A DNA stretch of 64,000 nt from Isoperla grammatica. Its lineage: Eukaryota > Arthropoda > Insecta > Plecoptera > Perlodidae. Positions 47,278-60,344 of this stretch are shown one piece after another. Every line of letters starts with the position of its first letter. The stretch's first letter is position 1. Made by a program: the position numbers and the translations under genes. The stretch is from contig OX246739.1 in assembly GCA_945910005.1 (NCBI GenBank), forward strand, positions 10,762,292 through 10,826,291. Reading direction: 5' to 3'. The notes beneath the pieces were generated by a model. It made no database searches. It saw only the letters and a program-made list of their open reading frames with translations, and had not been told where the DNA came from.

Positions 47278-48343
47278 CCTTTGTGCTCAATGTGAACATA
47301 TAAGCCATATTTAGTTCACACAGATTTAAATTGTTTCAAATTAAACGTTACAAAAAAAATTAAAATACCAATACAACTTTTTGTATTACTGTACTTTAGA
47401 TAAAAATAATATTGAACACACACGTTTTTTTTTTTTTTTACAAAATACTACACGAAAAGAAAGAGATGGTGCAAATAATAATGAACGGAAAATAAATATA
47501 TGTGCTAGAATCCATACTCATAACTATTGAATAGCAAACCAGAGAATTTTAAATTCGTGTGTGCACTTTGAGAAGTCGGATCAAGTGATTCGATTAGAAC
47601 AGGACTGCATGTGTGTTTAAGAATAATTAAAGTAAGACTAAGACAAAAAAATAGTTTAAAATTACATTTCAAGCGCATTTAATTAGTTACAAACGTGCGC
47701 TTTAAAACACGTATAGGACCAATGGTTATGTATTATCCCATGCGGTAGAAAAAAGCTGAAATGTCCTGAAACCCACTCATCTAATGCCTGGTTTTTTCAT
47801 GCGGCACTCTGCACGAGTATTTGAAGCATTTATTTATTTTCCCAACATGTGTATCCTTTTCAATCTGATTGATCGTTTTAATCATTGGACCAAAATTAAT
47901 TTGTGTTTTACTGTGCAAAAAAATGTATCATACAGATGGTTATTAGAAATCACTAACATCATGCTAACATATTGCTTTGAAACTGTACATTATACAAACC
48001 ATAATCCATATTGGACGTGACGTGCGATGTAAATAACAACACACTTTTTATATAACGTGACAATAAAGGTTCTTTGTGAGGATCAAAGAGTAAATGAGAA
48101 ATTATTTCTTCGCCTATCTTTCTTCTTTAGAACATTCTTCGCCGACCTTCGATACTTAATGCGCTACAGTAAATTACTACGTCGATTATGAGTTATACCC
48201 TCATAGAGTATAACACATCCCTTATTTGTTTCCACTCTCGCCCACAAATTGAGTGGAGTCTAGAAATAAAACAGAACTCTTTCATGCTGACACAGCTCGG
48301 AACGTTGGTTGATGTTGACTTATGAAGAATACTTTGAATCGCG

Positions 48344-48655
48344 ATGTGTTATTTTGTATGTGGCTCAACCCATCGCATGAAATTTGATGAATGGCTCCTC
48401 GTTCACTTGATAAAAGCGTGGGAAATGGCGATGAGAGGAGGAAGGGGGGTAGTGTTGGGAGGGGGGGGGGGGGAGGGGAGGGGGGATGAGAACACTGATA
48501 TGCGGAAATTTCTCAATCAACTTTTCGTTTCCCTCTCGTTCAATAGCGCCAACAAATACGGCCAGCGGTATCTCCGGTGTATCCATACTATACTCGAGGT
48601 CATTATGAGGGGTTGTGGGGGGGGGGGGGGGATATTTAATCACGGGCGTTATTAG
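48344..48655 (+). other. Open frame interrupted by poly-G tracts
   Basis: An ATG frame of 103 codons carries poly-Gly where G tracts at 48461-48485 and 48617-48631 pass through. The segments between (around KFDEWLLVHLIKAWEM and DMRKFLNQLFVSL) look protein-like, but the minus strand is open too (112 codons, poly-Pro). Repeat-driven absence of stops is the simplest explanation. I do not call a gene. Confidence 0.15.
48461..48485. repeat. Poly-G tract
   Basis: Thirteen G in a row, followed by GGGG and GGGGG runs split by single A. A second run of 15 G lies at 48617-48631. Quadruplex-prone. Confidence 0.85.
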
Positions 48656-49319
48656 TTTTGTGTGGAGCCTTTGCTCGTTTCTTACAAATCGGATTCCACA
48701 CAAAAAATAATTTTCTTAGCAGAAAAGTAAAAGAAAATAGATTACAGCTCACAATATTACTTTACACATTTTGGGGTTTCAAGCTGGGAAACAAATCAAT
48801 ACAACCGATTGCGGTGAGGGGCAGACATTTGTGATTAAACGTTAATCTTTCAGGTAAATTTGGCTATTAAAGACAATTTTTTATTAGACTAAATCAATTT
48901 ATTAATTTTACTACATTTCAAAGACGTGTACTTTGCACATTTAAAAGGTCAAGAAAGGAAGCCTGTATTTTTATTTTGTTACATGTTCTTACTTCTTTCT
49001 CGACTAAAATGTATTTTTAAACCTCGAACCTCCATTTCGAACCTCCCTTCCCATCCCCTTCCATTGGAATAGCATTACTCGGCCGTCTCGAATCCTCAAT
49101 AAAAGATTAGTGCTGTACTAAAGATGAGGCTCTCAATACTAAAGTAACTTCTCTGAAACTCAGTCACGCATCATGAGATTCGTGACGTCAATTCTTACAG
49201 CCTCACTAATTTCCAGCCCATATCATGGCACAAACTGATATTAGGGTTCGAGTATGAGAATATAGTGACATCCCCTTAATTAAACAGTCCGTCTCTATCC
49301 ATAAAACAGTCGGTTAATC

Positions 49320-49395
49320 AATATGTTAATAAAGTTAATAAATAAAGTTAATAAATAAAAATAATAAATAAAGTTAAGTCAATATGTTAATAAAG
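49320..49395. repeat. Imperfect TAAAGTTAATAAA tandem repeat
   Basis: TCAATATGTTAATAAAG occurs at both ends of the stretch, with several AATAAATAAAGTT-like units between. A short AT-rich minisatellite. Confidence 0.6.
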
Positions 49396-49447
49396 ATACA
49401 ATAGTTTTTAATTAATTATCCCACCCGGTCTGATAGCAACGGGAACA

Positions 49448-49695
49448 TCGATATAAATAGTTCAGCTATAATTATAGTTAGTCGGCAAGTCGCCACCCGC
49501 CGGTTCGATTCCGGCCACCGCTAATTCTGACTGAAAAGGGTTGCATAAGTTTGCCTCAGTTACAACGCATATGCCGGGATGTTCCTACCAACAGCTTTCT
49601 AACAGCCCTTCCACACAATCAATCAACAACCTATTGCACCCAGGTAGTCATCACCTAAATAGTAATTTCTGGTAACCAAACCCTTACATTCACAC
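49448..49695 (+). mobile_element. tRNA-derived SINE, family A, diverged copy 3
   Basis: TCGATATAAATAGTTCAG matches the 5' end of the copy at 21.5 kb (CCGATATAAATGGCTCAG). GCCGGTTCGATTCCGGCCAC is a clean B-box and T-arm. CTGACTGAAAAGGGTTGCAT and TATGCCGGGATGTTCCT correspond to the body. The A-box region has been partly replaced by AT-rich sequence. The 3' end is approximate. Confidence 0.8.
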
Positions 49696-49970
49696 GGAGC
49701 ATTTGAATTAGGAGAACTTATTTCATATGGTTTAAAATATTGTTTACAAGAACCCCCATACAATACAGGCAAAATAACACTTGTCCGCGCATTTCACAAC
49801 ATTAAAACTAATTACTCTATCTGTGTGGTATGTTATTATTTTGATATTTACCATGATCCAATGATCTGGACAAGGTTTGGCCGGCGCTGATGATTCATCG
49901 TTCAAGACGCTCCCTCACCTAGCTTTAGTGATGCGGTCTGGCTCAGTCGTGCAGTAGGAATGTTGGATGT

Positions 49971-49987
49971 CCCCCCCCCCCCCCCCC
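49971..49987. repeat. C17 homopolymer
   Basis: Seventeen C, followed by TTCCCCTCACGCTAG. It forms the pyrimidine tract of the acceptor of the next feature. Confidence 0.9.
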
Positions 49988-50002
49988 TTCCCCTCACGCT
50001 AG

Positions 50003-50315
50003 ACTTTGTGACGTAGATGCTCACAACGAGTCGGACGAGCTGACCTGGGTCATGCGTCAGCACCTACCTATATTATACAGTGCAGTTATACAACTATGTC
50101 GTGTACATAACGTAACTGACGCAGACGACAATTCAAACAATCATGTTCAGTCACTTCATGTAGTTCGTCAGATCGTCTCCCGCATACATGATGTGTACAT
50201 TGCACGCATATTTGGGTTACAATCTCATTTGTTCACTCCAAACGTATGTGAGTCTACCTTAGACGAGACCGCCAGTCGTTCTTCAGGAATTGTTTCTGTA
50301 TATTTAAACAAATTG
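50003..50315 (+). CDS. Candidate internal exon, unknown protein
   Basis: The acceptor is a pyrimidine-rich tract (C17, TTCCCCTCACGCTAG) ending at 50002. The donor TTG|GTGAGT is at 50316. Between them one frame is fully open: it enters with two bases carried over, leaves at a codon boundary, and spans 104 whole codons. The patch is GC-richer than its flanks. The peptide is amphipathic and looks helical (LTWVMRQHLPILYSAVIQLC, then an acidic Asn-rich loop, then LHVVRQIVSRIHDVYIARIF). An ATG at 50052 gives an alternative first-exon start. I recognise no family. The open run (49932-50339) is near the chance maximum for this window, so the splice signals and composition carry the case. Confidence 0.35.
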
Positions 50316-51073
50316 GTGAGTAGCCTGTTTGTTCTTTAAAAACCGTACTTGTATTTTTCACTTGATTCTCTTCTCAATTAATGGCATTACTTACTGCATC
50401 TCTATGCATATATCAATACTGTCTACTTGTGTGACACTTGCTGTCCATGAATCACTACCGTGTTCAAGGTGTACACAATCACACTTGTGCACATGGAATG
50501 CATATATATTTTTTAATGTTTTTTTGTTGACTCATTACCTCTTTAAAATAGTGTGGATATTTGTGCGAAAACGAACGGTACATCCCAGTTTTTACTTATA
50601 TTGGATAATGAAGTAAGGACAGATTTTGAAATGAATCTATCTTAATTGCCGAACACTCATGTACCAAATCGGTCTACGAAAATTGCAAGTTTGAGACACA
50701 AGTTGATTGTTGGCCTCTTGACGTGTACCACCAATACCACCACGACCACCACTATAGACCACCATCGTAGCTAACTTGAGTTGAGGCTTAAGCCACCACT
50801 TGAGTGGCTGTCTTAAATGTCAGTTTAATGAAGTTTCAGACATTGTCATGATCATGACTAGCTGTTGCGTTAAGACACTTCAACACACGTTAGGGAGGGC
50901 GGCAGTTGGTGTTTCTGAATTACTCTCACGTGTTTGTTGATGGTTTAAATATGTCAAACACAGGTAGATTGTGTTGAAAGAACTATGGTTATTGCTGCTG
51001 CTATATATATTGATGAGATAAGATTATACCATATGCTTATGATTCTATAATTAATGATTTATTTTCTAAACAG

Positions 51074-51091
51074 AGAGAAAAACGTCATTAA
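51074..51091 (+). other. Possible last exon tail
   Basis: Acceptor ATTTATTTTCTAAACAG is followed in phase 0, the phase left by the donor at 50316, by REKRH and TAA (51089-51091). An AATAAA lies at 51150-51155. It would give the candidate exon at 50.0-50.3 kb a short basic C-terminus and a 3' end. The coding part is only five codons, so this is a suggestion only. Confidence 0.2.
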
Positions 51092-51155
51092 AGCTACAAC
51101 AAAAGTATCCGAGCACATAATCAAATCAGGACATAATGACGAATAACAAAATAAA

Positions 51156-51769
51156 TTTTGAACTAGTAGCATCTATATTTATAGTGCTGTCGTGGGTGAA
51201 AAATCACTGTATTGATGTTGTGATGCAATGTTTGATAAGTGGTGATTACTTTATGATATAATATATAATATATATATTATATAGTTATAACATTATACAA
51301 TACAAAAACAGGTACGTTCACTATCAAAATATAGAGTTTTGTTTATATGGCCACTTTTTCATAATAACAATTAATATACCTGTTATTGTGATTTTCTCGA
51401 ATCTACAGTTTAATAATCAGATACTTCGTTATTTCATTATTTCCATGTGGGTATACAAGCGTTAACAACATCCAGATCCACCCGTTCCACAAATCAACAT
51501 CAACTACACTTTGCATAATACAATATTTGTATGTTTGTTTATACTCTTGTATTGTTCGTACGTTTCTATAGTCTTGTTCTGCGTTTTAAGTATTAATTAT
51601 ATCGTTTCATTATCATTAGGTAGGAGTGGTGAGGCGATGTTTCAATTATAGATAATTGATATCAATCCCATATTATTCATCCATGTTAGCCACTCATGTA
51701 TGTGTTGCCTTTTTAATGTTTTTATCTAAATAATTGTATAATTATTAAACATTCACGGACGATTTGACC
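51156..51769. other. AT-rich stretch
   Basis: Includes a palindromic TATA-rich run near 51258-51290. Nothing else supported. Confidence 0.5.
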
Positions 51770-51942
51770 AATATACCTTTTTCAGAATTGATCCAGGACC
51801 CATAGATAGAGCTAATCACGGCAGTCTAGATCTTCAATGACAACAATGCACAACAGTAAATAATGCACCTCATCATAACTATCAAGGATCCTTAGATAGA
51901 GCAAATCACAGCTTTCTAGATCAATTCTGAAAATCATCTATT
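51770..51942. mobile_element. MITE copy 2 (173 bp)
   Basis: Homologous end to end with 45595-45762. Its inverted ends are cleaner internally: TTTTTCAGAATTGATC on the left, and the reverse complement of GATCAATTCTGAAAATC on the right. The 5-kb-apart pair shows the family is multicopy. Confidence 0.8.
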
Positions 51943-53954
51943 CCAGCATTTCTGAATCACACTAAAATACCGCATGATTTTGCGTTTACTTGTGCAAATA
52001 TTCAAAGATCCTCTTTTAGAGTAATATCTCTCTTTGGTCGCGGCGGTCGTAATATTCATCGTAATTCATCGTAATAGGTTATGGCGCCCTAGTAAATTGA
52101 GTTTGAAAATATCGCTCTACGGAATCCGTTGCGTTAGATGTGACGTCACTAGGAGAGGACCAAATGCACATAAAAGCGAACCCGCGGCCGGTTCAATAGA
52201 TTCACATGACTGTATAGTGGCTTCATATTTATGAACCAAACGCTGTAGATATTTGTTTAGTGTTATCTATCGATTAATAACATACAATTTCTTTATTTTG
52301 TTTTATAATTTTAATTTACCTTTACTTTTACTTTTATGAATAACACACACTTTCTACAGATCAAAGTTATTTAAGGTGGTGGTTTATGAGTAGATTATGA
52401 TATAGGTAAGAGCACATTTATGTAGGGGTCGAATGTTGTTTAATAAATGGGCTGCATACACCTCCAGACAATGTTGCCAGATTTCCTAGCTTCCTCGCTA
52501 CACACACACAATACTCTACTTTTGCGTATACTGTACGTCACACGAGTTCCATTGATAACTGTCACTTGACCATTAACTGTATTTCTCTCATTGATTTGTG
52601 TATGGGATTACAACCGATTACTTCTCAAGCATACAATCTTCATAGAGGTAACGAATAGTAATCTTTTTTGCAACAGAAAATAACTAACATCAAAACGATT
52701 AATTGCTACATTTCCTTAGTCGTTACTAATATCGTACCTTATACTTATTTCTCACTTTTTATGGCTTTTGGTGTTTTGGTGTTTTGGACAAGCGACCACA
52801 AACACAAAAATACCCTATTGCAATATAACAGAAAATACATTTAAAATGAGGACACAGTGTTGCCGATTGCCGATATTGATCCGAAATATTAACGACTTTT
52901 ATAATATCAATCTACAAACTATTACGAACCTTTATTAGGTATCTTTAGTCTAATATTTCCATATTGTAAACGTAAGTGAACAACATAATATATTACGAAT
53001 TACAGTTCTTCCTAAAATGAAAAAAGCCTCCACTTGAGCAAAAAAGAAATTACTTTCCACTTTCTAGACGCTCATATAAATCGCTTTTATAAAATTCAAA
53101 ATATATTACTACCAACGAGAAACATCTCCGTGTAATGTATAGGCCCCACCTACGGGTAGATATCCGCCCAGATGTTGAGTTATAGATTTGAACGAGAAAG
53201 TATAGGCTAAAGAAAGCTCGCTAAGTGATGTACTATCCTGTCAGTTGCTTTCCCGTTGAATTATTAATATCACACTCAGATCCCAGTGCAAAGTGGAGCC
53301 GATACGTACGTGTAAACGTACTTCACATCCTTTCATTCTATTGATAATATTCATACCTGGTAAGCCTCTGTGAGTTATTAGTCTGTAGTGGGATTGCTTT
53401 TATGAAGAACACAGATATATCTAATTTCACATAATGTTCTTCGTGTTATTACACTTCTGCAGTTGTTTCAGTATCGACACGGAAAATTAAAAACGTTCAA
53501 TATTCAACACATAAAATGTATGTAATTATTTGTCAAAAGCAAAACCATCCAAAATACGATGAAAAGCTCTAAATTCTCTTTTCCGTGTAGTATGTAATGG
53601 AATTAAAAACTACACTTGTCTGCATGTGAGACACGACTGTATGTTATTATTTTTTGTAATTATCTAAAAAAAAAAAAAAACCTTATCAGACCATAATCAT
53701 ATTATCATACCAGTGATCATATCATAAAGTCATCTTACAATGTCATATCCGAAAAGAACGATGGTTGACGAAATTGTTCCAATCAGTTGCAGCAAGATGA
53801 AGACCATAACATAATTGTCTTACAGACAACAGTGTTGTATCAGCTGGTTCCGGAGGCTTATATTTGTTTTCTGCGACTTGAAATTAAATGTTGAAAGATG
53901 ATAATATATGAAATGAAAAATCTGTACATATTACAAAGATCTTATTTAGCTGAT
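51943..53954. other. AT-rich stretch, nothing supported
   Basis: A poly-A run at about 53666-53679 and a short CACACACACA run near 52500. A small GC-richer patch at 52.1-52.2 kb holds a TGACGTCA and GCGGCCGG. No gene. Confidence 0.5.
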
Positions 53955-54060
53955 GTGTATGTATGTCTGCAGACTAGAATTAAAGACTGAGGCTGGGGGT
54001 CGAATCCCACCATTGGATTTTTAAAATTATCTTTCATCCTCAAATATTCTCCATTGATTG
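53955..54060 (+). mobile_element. tRNA-like SINE fragment (B-box only)
   Basis: GAGGCTGGGGGTCGAATCCC is a near-consensus B-box preceded by a degenerate tRNA-like stretch and followed by AT-rich sequence. No A-box could be fixed and no second copy was found. Confidence 0.4.
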
Positions 54061-57000
54061 TGTAATCTGGCATCACTATATATATCTAGATGCGTAAAAC
54101 AAGAGAATAAAATAAAATGATACCCCTCCCTTCTCTGTCTACATGCCCGCAGCAAAACCCCCACATTAGTTCCCTCCCCAAACTCATTCAAACAAGGCCT
54201 AACTGGCTGCTCAAGGAATGGCCTCCCTGTTAGATAAAATAGGCTTACAACATTCCTAAATGGTGTCCCAATGCATGAGTGGAGTTAGTTTGCAAGGCAT
54301 ACAACGTTAACTACAAAATATAATGCTAATTTGAGTTGTGAATACATATTTTATGTATTGGAAACTATTGGTCGGCACTTTAATGGTTGAGCTATAAATA
54401 AGAAATAGCACTTTTTAAATAAAATTTAAATATCTACTCTCTTTCTATTTCTTTTGTTGCGTTAAAGCTAAAAGAAGTGGAACAAAGTATTGTTATCAAA
54501 ATTCATTAACGGTATCAAAGAAGCTAAGAAACAAGAATGCAGCTAGAAGTTATTCAATGTCAGTGTGGTTGAGCACACACATCTTTTATGGGAGTTTCGA
54601 CTGAGACTGTTGCGTTAAAGGTAGAAGAAGTGGAACTATGATTTTTTTTCGAGTACCATACAATTATTATAATTATTTATTATTGTTTCAGATTATAAGT
54701 ATGACATGTACTAATAATCAATCAATAATTTGGAACGAATCAGACAATCGTCCGAATTGTTCATACATGTGAGCTACTTACCAAACACCGGTAAGTTTTT
54801 TTCACAAAGGGTATACACTACCATCCCAATATTTATCTTTATAATTAAGTATCTTTTTATCTTTCGTTTTCAAGAAAATATTTGTTCGCATGATGATTCG
54901 AAAAATAGTGCCCAATTTTCCTTTCAGTTTTCATGAATAACGTAACATATTCACCGCTATCCCATTGAACCGAGGGTTTATGTGCGCGTCGTTGCGACTC
55001 CATTCCTTTTGTTGGATATGACGCGGGAACAGAGGCCCTGACATATCTCCTATCGTTATTTAAAATTGATCTCTATTGTAAAAACGTCGTTATCAATGGA
55101 TGGACTGAAAATTTATGAGAAAATTTCCAAACAAAAAGCAACTAGTCATGCAGCAAAGAAAAATAGCGTGATTCCTTTTATGGTCCTGTTTGATCTATGT
55201 AGCAATGTTAAGAGCCTGGGTTGTATTACCGACCAGATATAAATGTGTGAATTTACATTATATGTTATCTGGAATCGACAAACTGTTGTTTTTCTAACAA
55301 TGCAATTTATATACTTTTGTAACTTTTTTGAATAGAGCTAATTTGTTTCCCTGCGCACGTACAGTCGGTTACATGTACCGTGTATTTGTTGCTTATATTA
55401 ACTGTTGACATTAAAGCCGTGAAGGTGAATTATGTTTGCAATTGAATAAATAATCTCATAAATTTAATAATCTATGTAATTTTGGTTTTTGCAATGATAC
55501 TTCTGTATTTACGTTAATAATCAAAACGGGATTAGCACATAGGCCTGGGACCCAGATTTACCCTCATCTCGCCCACTGATACACGGTTTTACCAAACAAA
55601 ATACTAATTTTCTATTGACAACCATCCAAAATTAAACTCATTTTTTCCGGTCTTACAAACACCCCTCGCTTCCTCAACACGTTACTAGTGTATCTGTTTT
55701 CTATCAAAAAAGGAGCACCTCTCACTGCAAAGCTGTCCACGATCCACCATTCTGACACATTGTATCGCTTTTGTAATCCCCTTGTCACCCATTCTTCCTA
55801 AGCGTAGAACCATCTAAGAAACTCGCCTTCTTTTTTAACAATCATACTTGTTTCAGACGGCGCATTGCGTTCCCGCTGCATGAACCAATTATATAATCAA
55901 TCTTCACTGACAATCTAAATCCTCGCCTTTCAAACCTCGCTCTTATACACATATCGAATGGTTATGTTTCACTTATAACAATTATTTATTAGAAATCATT
56001 AGTAAAATTTCGTTTTCCTTTTTATCACAAAAATTAAATCACTGAACTGAATACTAAATCGTTAACGCGCGTCAATTTGCTAATTGTTGTTGCAATTATA
56101 CACTACATGTTATTCATACAATAAAGAGCATATTACAACCAACTGAATGTCCTACTAATTTAGACTGCTCGATCAAACAATCACTTAGTTCAGATGTAGA
56201 GGAAAAGCGAATGAAAAGCTAGGCTAATGCCGGATTACTCGACTACGGGAAACAACTGATCGAGTACATCAACGTTGAAGCTTCTATCACTTCGCTGGAC
56301 ACAGTCTGATAGTTTTTCACTAATTCTGTTTATATTGATGATGTTATACAAAACTTTACGTTACATAAGTAATTTTAATATTATGAGTAGTGCTAGTATG
56401 TTAAAGACATGTCATGCCGTTTTTGCATCATCTAAAGTGTACTACGATGAGCAAAATTCGTTTGTTTTGCTGTTAAACACATCAAAATTATTGAGTATAT
56501 ACTTATATAATATATATTAATAAAATAAAAAAATACAACCCGTTGTATTTTTAATTTTATTCACATTAACCTCGCCCATGAAATCCTTCGTATCTTTATA
56601 TTATATATATATATTTTGATATATCTAGAAGTTTTTCATATTTTGTCATAAGTCTCACGAGTAAATTAAGAGCTCGTCAAATCGCCCCAAGCTTCACGTT
56701 TAAACCCCACGTACCTTTTTTTAAAAGTCTGTCAGAAATGTAGTTTCTCTTGCCGATGTATTGACTATAGCAGGCCAATTGGTTTGAATTGAGTTCTAGT
56801 CCCAAGGGCTTAAAGGTACTGCAATGTCTGGACAAAGTTTTATCTGCACTGAGATCTGGTCAGCCGGAAGTCTAGATATTTATGTTTTCGTGCACTTTGT
56901 TTTGTTTCTACAAAGACATTCAATCAATATTTCAGCTTGTAAACAAAGTGCAACTCAATTCATTGCAATGTACCTTCGAGTACGGCAATTTAAAGGTGCA

Positions 57001-58886
57001 TTAGTGTAAAATTAGGGCCTACTATAAATTAATTGTAATTCTAGAGAATAACTTTGCTTGACGTTTCTTCAGCGGGATTAATAAACGGCAATTCTTATTT
57101 CAGGAATAAGTAGTAAACCTAGTTGATTTTCGTGAGAAGTTTGTGTAAAATAGGCATATACGCCCAATTTTCAAATATACCGAAATGAGAGAGAAATAAA
57201 ATCAAGAAGTCTTTCAATTATTAGGAGGATACGTTTTGTCCAACTTTGTTTTAATCAAAAAGCTTGAGAAGATAAGATGAATGTTCTATGATCTGGGATG
57301 AATATAAATCTTATCTAGATTAGATAAAAGGAACGATATTAGCTAGATAATTTTATCTCCGTTATTCACAGAAGAAAAAACTTCAAGTACTTTGCTTGAA
57401 TGTGTTTTGTACAATCAACGGCACTTGATAGTACGGACGAAATATTTTAAGTAAAGCTTCCCCAAGAATTCTAAACTCAGTGGTCTCACCGAGAATGTTA
57501 CTATGCAGTAACATTAGCATTATTTCCTACGCTATACAAACACAACACAACGACTGCAAATACAATACATCTGTTTTAATTGGCGCCTAATCGACCGCAA
57601 CGTTCTTAAACAGTGACATGCCCATTCTTTTATCTAGCATTTTGTGCACCAGCTGATTGGACTTTACGATTACGAGCGTAGCACAACGTTACACCCAGAT
57701 GTAATGTGGACACTCTGGAGTACCATTAGTGGCAATAATATTTCCCGGGCTCATCTCGTGTGCTACAACAGGCAGTGTTTTTCCTTTGCTCGTTCTACTC
57801 ATTCACCTAGGGCCGTTACATTACACGGATGCACCATATAACTAGCTCATCTGGTTTTATGGTCGCCACACACATTTACAAACATAAACAAATACATCTC
57901 GTAGGCAATGAACCAACTCTTATGTAAACCTGCAATGAAATAATTATGCAACATGTGGTAGTCAACAGTTTGCTCCTATTTGTTTTACTTTCAGTTGTTT
58001 TGTGTCGCTTCATTGCTTAGAATAAATAACAGAAGAATTTCCTAATAACGAATAGAAAAATCACAAATAATACAAATTCGAATCAAATAGTAAAGTATGC
58101 TACTTTTTATTTAATAGGCAAACAATGTTTTACAATTTGTAGCATGGAATCGTGCTTAGCCTTCATTTATTGTAGCTTTGTACATAAACATAAAAGTAAA
58201 ATTACTTGACATTGTTTTCTGTTGATATTGCAAAAAGTAAAGTAGAAAGAGAGAAATTGGCAATACAAAACGTTTAGGTTCTAACTTCTAAAATATCAGA
58301 CTTACGCTGAACAAGAAGTCAAAGAAAAAAAAAAGAAGGTCAATCAGTCCTAGATCAAGAAGAATGAGAAGAATGCAATATCTTACAAAACAAATTACTT
58401 TCTTGCTCCGTAGGTAGTATATTTCTCATTTTTTCTCATTATAAGATTGTTTGCCATCCATGTTACATTGAGACAAAGATGGAAAAGATACAATTTAAAA
58501 TTTTTTTAACTGTACCTATACACATTCCTTGTTTGGGATGTACATTTTCCAAATGCCGCAGGACGGATGAAAACATTATCCTTATCAATAAATAGTGAAT
58601 ACCCACGCTATGGCGTTTTCGTCTTCGGTTTAACTAAAGGCACATTTTCTTAGTCAGTGGGCTGGAAAACGCGTTTAGAAATCTTGACAACTTGTTCAAA
58701 TGAGAATGTTATTAGGAGAGTTGTTTACGAGCGCTGTTGTGCAGAGTGCAGCACCGGTCGGTGTCGTGTGTCGCTGACACGCCCCTTTTCACAAACAACT
58801 CCGCAGACAGGAAGGGGGCCGAAGTTCACGTTGTAGGACACAGACGAGAAAGAGGTGGTCACCTCTTTGATTAATTATAGAATAAC
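54061..58886. other. Gene-poor AT-rich stretch
   Basis: No gene supported. An exon-shaped segment starts at about 54692 (acceptor TTATTATTGTTTCAG, donor GTGAGC after about 77 nt, one open frame). A GC-rich patch at 58.73-58.87 kb ends in a perfect inverted repeat, AAAGAGGTG-GT-CACCTCTTT. Confidence 0.5.
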
Positions 58887-58995
58887 TTGGCAACGGTGCG
58901 TAGAGCCACAGGATCTGGGCTCGATCCCCAGTCTGGGCAAACTTTTATTACGATTGCCATAACTCCATCCATTATCCATAAAGCTGGATTAAGGT
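58887..58995 (+). mobile_element. tRNA-like SINE, family B, reference copy
   Basis: GGTGCGTAGAGCCACAGGAT precedes a B-box, GGGCTCGATCCCCAGTCTGG, then GCAAACTTTTATTACG and CCATAAAGCTGGATTAAG. This is the best preserved of the family-B copies in the window (7.6, 16.3, 59.1, 59.2 and 61.3 kb). The T-arm (CTGGG/CCCAG) is intact. Confidence 0.7.
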
Positions 58996-59077
58996 TAAAG
59001 ACCCGTATAATATTATATACATTTTATGTAATGATACGATTTAGCTTTAAGGAGACGTGTATGACAAGATAACAACA

Positions 59078-59118
59078 GGTTGCCCTGACTGGGGATCGAA
59101 GTCAGATCCTCCAGCAAT
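59078..59118 (-). mobile_element. Family-B SINE fragment, inverted
   Basis: On the minus strand, GAGGATCTGACTTCGATCCC and CAGTCAGGGCAACCTGTTGT match the plus-strand copy 100 bp upstream. The two copies form an inverted pair that could fold into a hairpin in a transcript. Confidence 0.55.
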
Positions 59119-59193
59119 CATAAAACAAGTACCAAAAGCAACATTCAAAAGCAATCACAAAACAGCAATTTAATAGGTTAGTTTCTACCCACG

Positions 59194-59275
59194 ACGGTAC
59201 TTCGAGCTAGAGGATATGGACTCGATGCCCAGTCGGGGCCAACTTTTAATACAATTCCTATCTCTTCATATATAA
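59194..59275 (+). mobile_element. Family-B SINE fragment, plus strand
   Basis: GGTACTTCGAGCTAGAGGAT, GGACTCGATGCCCAGTCGGG and GCCAACTTTTAATACAATTC follow the family-B order. It is the third copy within 400 bp. Confidence 0.6.
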
Positions 59276-60344
59276 ATACTAGTTAAATGGCTCGCATGAC
59301 ACGTTTGTATGCGTGATGGGCATTTATCATAGAAACTGCTCATTTATCAAATAAAAGTACACTAGTATTAGTAATACATTCAAAATATGAGGCCCGTATT
59401 TAACAAAAAAAAAATACCCTTATTCTTCCACTTGTAATTTAAAAATTTCTTTTGTGATCCACTGAAGGAAGATTGAATCATTTTGTTTCCCAAGTTTGAT
59501 CTAATCTAGACATGTATCAGCTGCCGGTTATAGATGTCGTGTTTGGCTTGGTCACACATGCACCCGACACCCAACACCCTACACACACCACGCATGGGCA
59601 CACACGATACATGTAACATGTAGCTGTTGGCATACACGATGTGGTACACATGAACTATGTGTGCAGCCTACTATAATACACACTACCTAGTTACAAAAGT
59701 ATGTTTGTTTGTTTAGAATTGTAACTAGCACTTATTTGAATATTTTACGTGCTAGTAATGTGGATATCAGTCGACGATATATTATGAAATAACACATTCA
59801 CAATAAGAGAAGCTATGGATATCGTTGTGTTGGTGCTTGTAATCGTTGACAATGTTTACAGGGTATGCCCCTTCTACACTCAGACAGTGATAATTTAGTT
59901 AGCAGTTAACTGGAGGTTGATGATCGTCGTGCACTTCTACACTGCACCGATAATATCGATTATGCGACCTCTAATAGTAACTTTTGTAACTACGAAAGTA
60001 AACAAATTCTCGTAGCAGCTTCATCATTGGGATATTTCAAACCCAATGGCTTCATATTGTACTTCGCAGAACTTTCTTATCAGGTGTTAAAGTAATGTTA
60101 ACTCTACAGGTAAAGGTCTCTAGTGTACGAAAGTTACTGTTATTGAACCTGAAAGTTTAAACATAACCTCAACTACGAATTTGATGGAAAATCACCTTGA
60201 GGACGCAACGAGTGGTACATGTTTGAAAGGCAGTGCATCACTTAACTTGGGGTCCTACCCTGTAATTAGATTATCGTTGGTGGATCACTTCTACACTGAG
60301 AGTAAACTGGATATTGTAATTACTACATGCGATAATCACTTAGT
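59276..60344. other. Stretch downstream of the LINE fragment
   Basis: A C/A-rich low-complexity patch lies at 59550-59620 (CACACATGCACCCGACACCC-like). The 10-mer CTTCTACACT recurs at 59871, 59934 and 60288 with loosely similar flanks. I could not extend the reverse-transcriptase reading frame into this region. Confidence 0.4.

Noticed and set aside
48852..48870. Second possible ratchet site, TAATCTTTCAG|GTAAAT
   Set aside because: The donor half is weak (GTAAAT) and the pyrimidine tract is short; much poorer than the site at 7585.
54692..54770. Exon-like segment with donor GTGAGC, encoding a short Cys/Asn-containing peptide
   Set aside because: Only about 25 codons; the donor is moderate. 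Similar acceptor-donor pairs occur by chance several times in 64 kb.
59871..60297. Three copies of CTTCTACACT near the LINE fragment
   Set aside because: Flanks do not align well enough to define a repeat unit.
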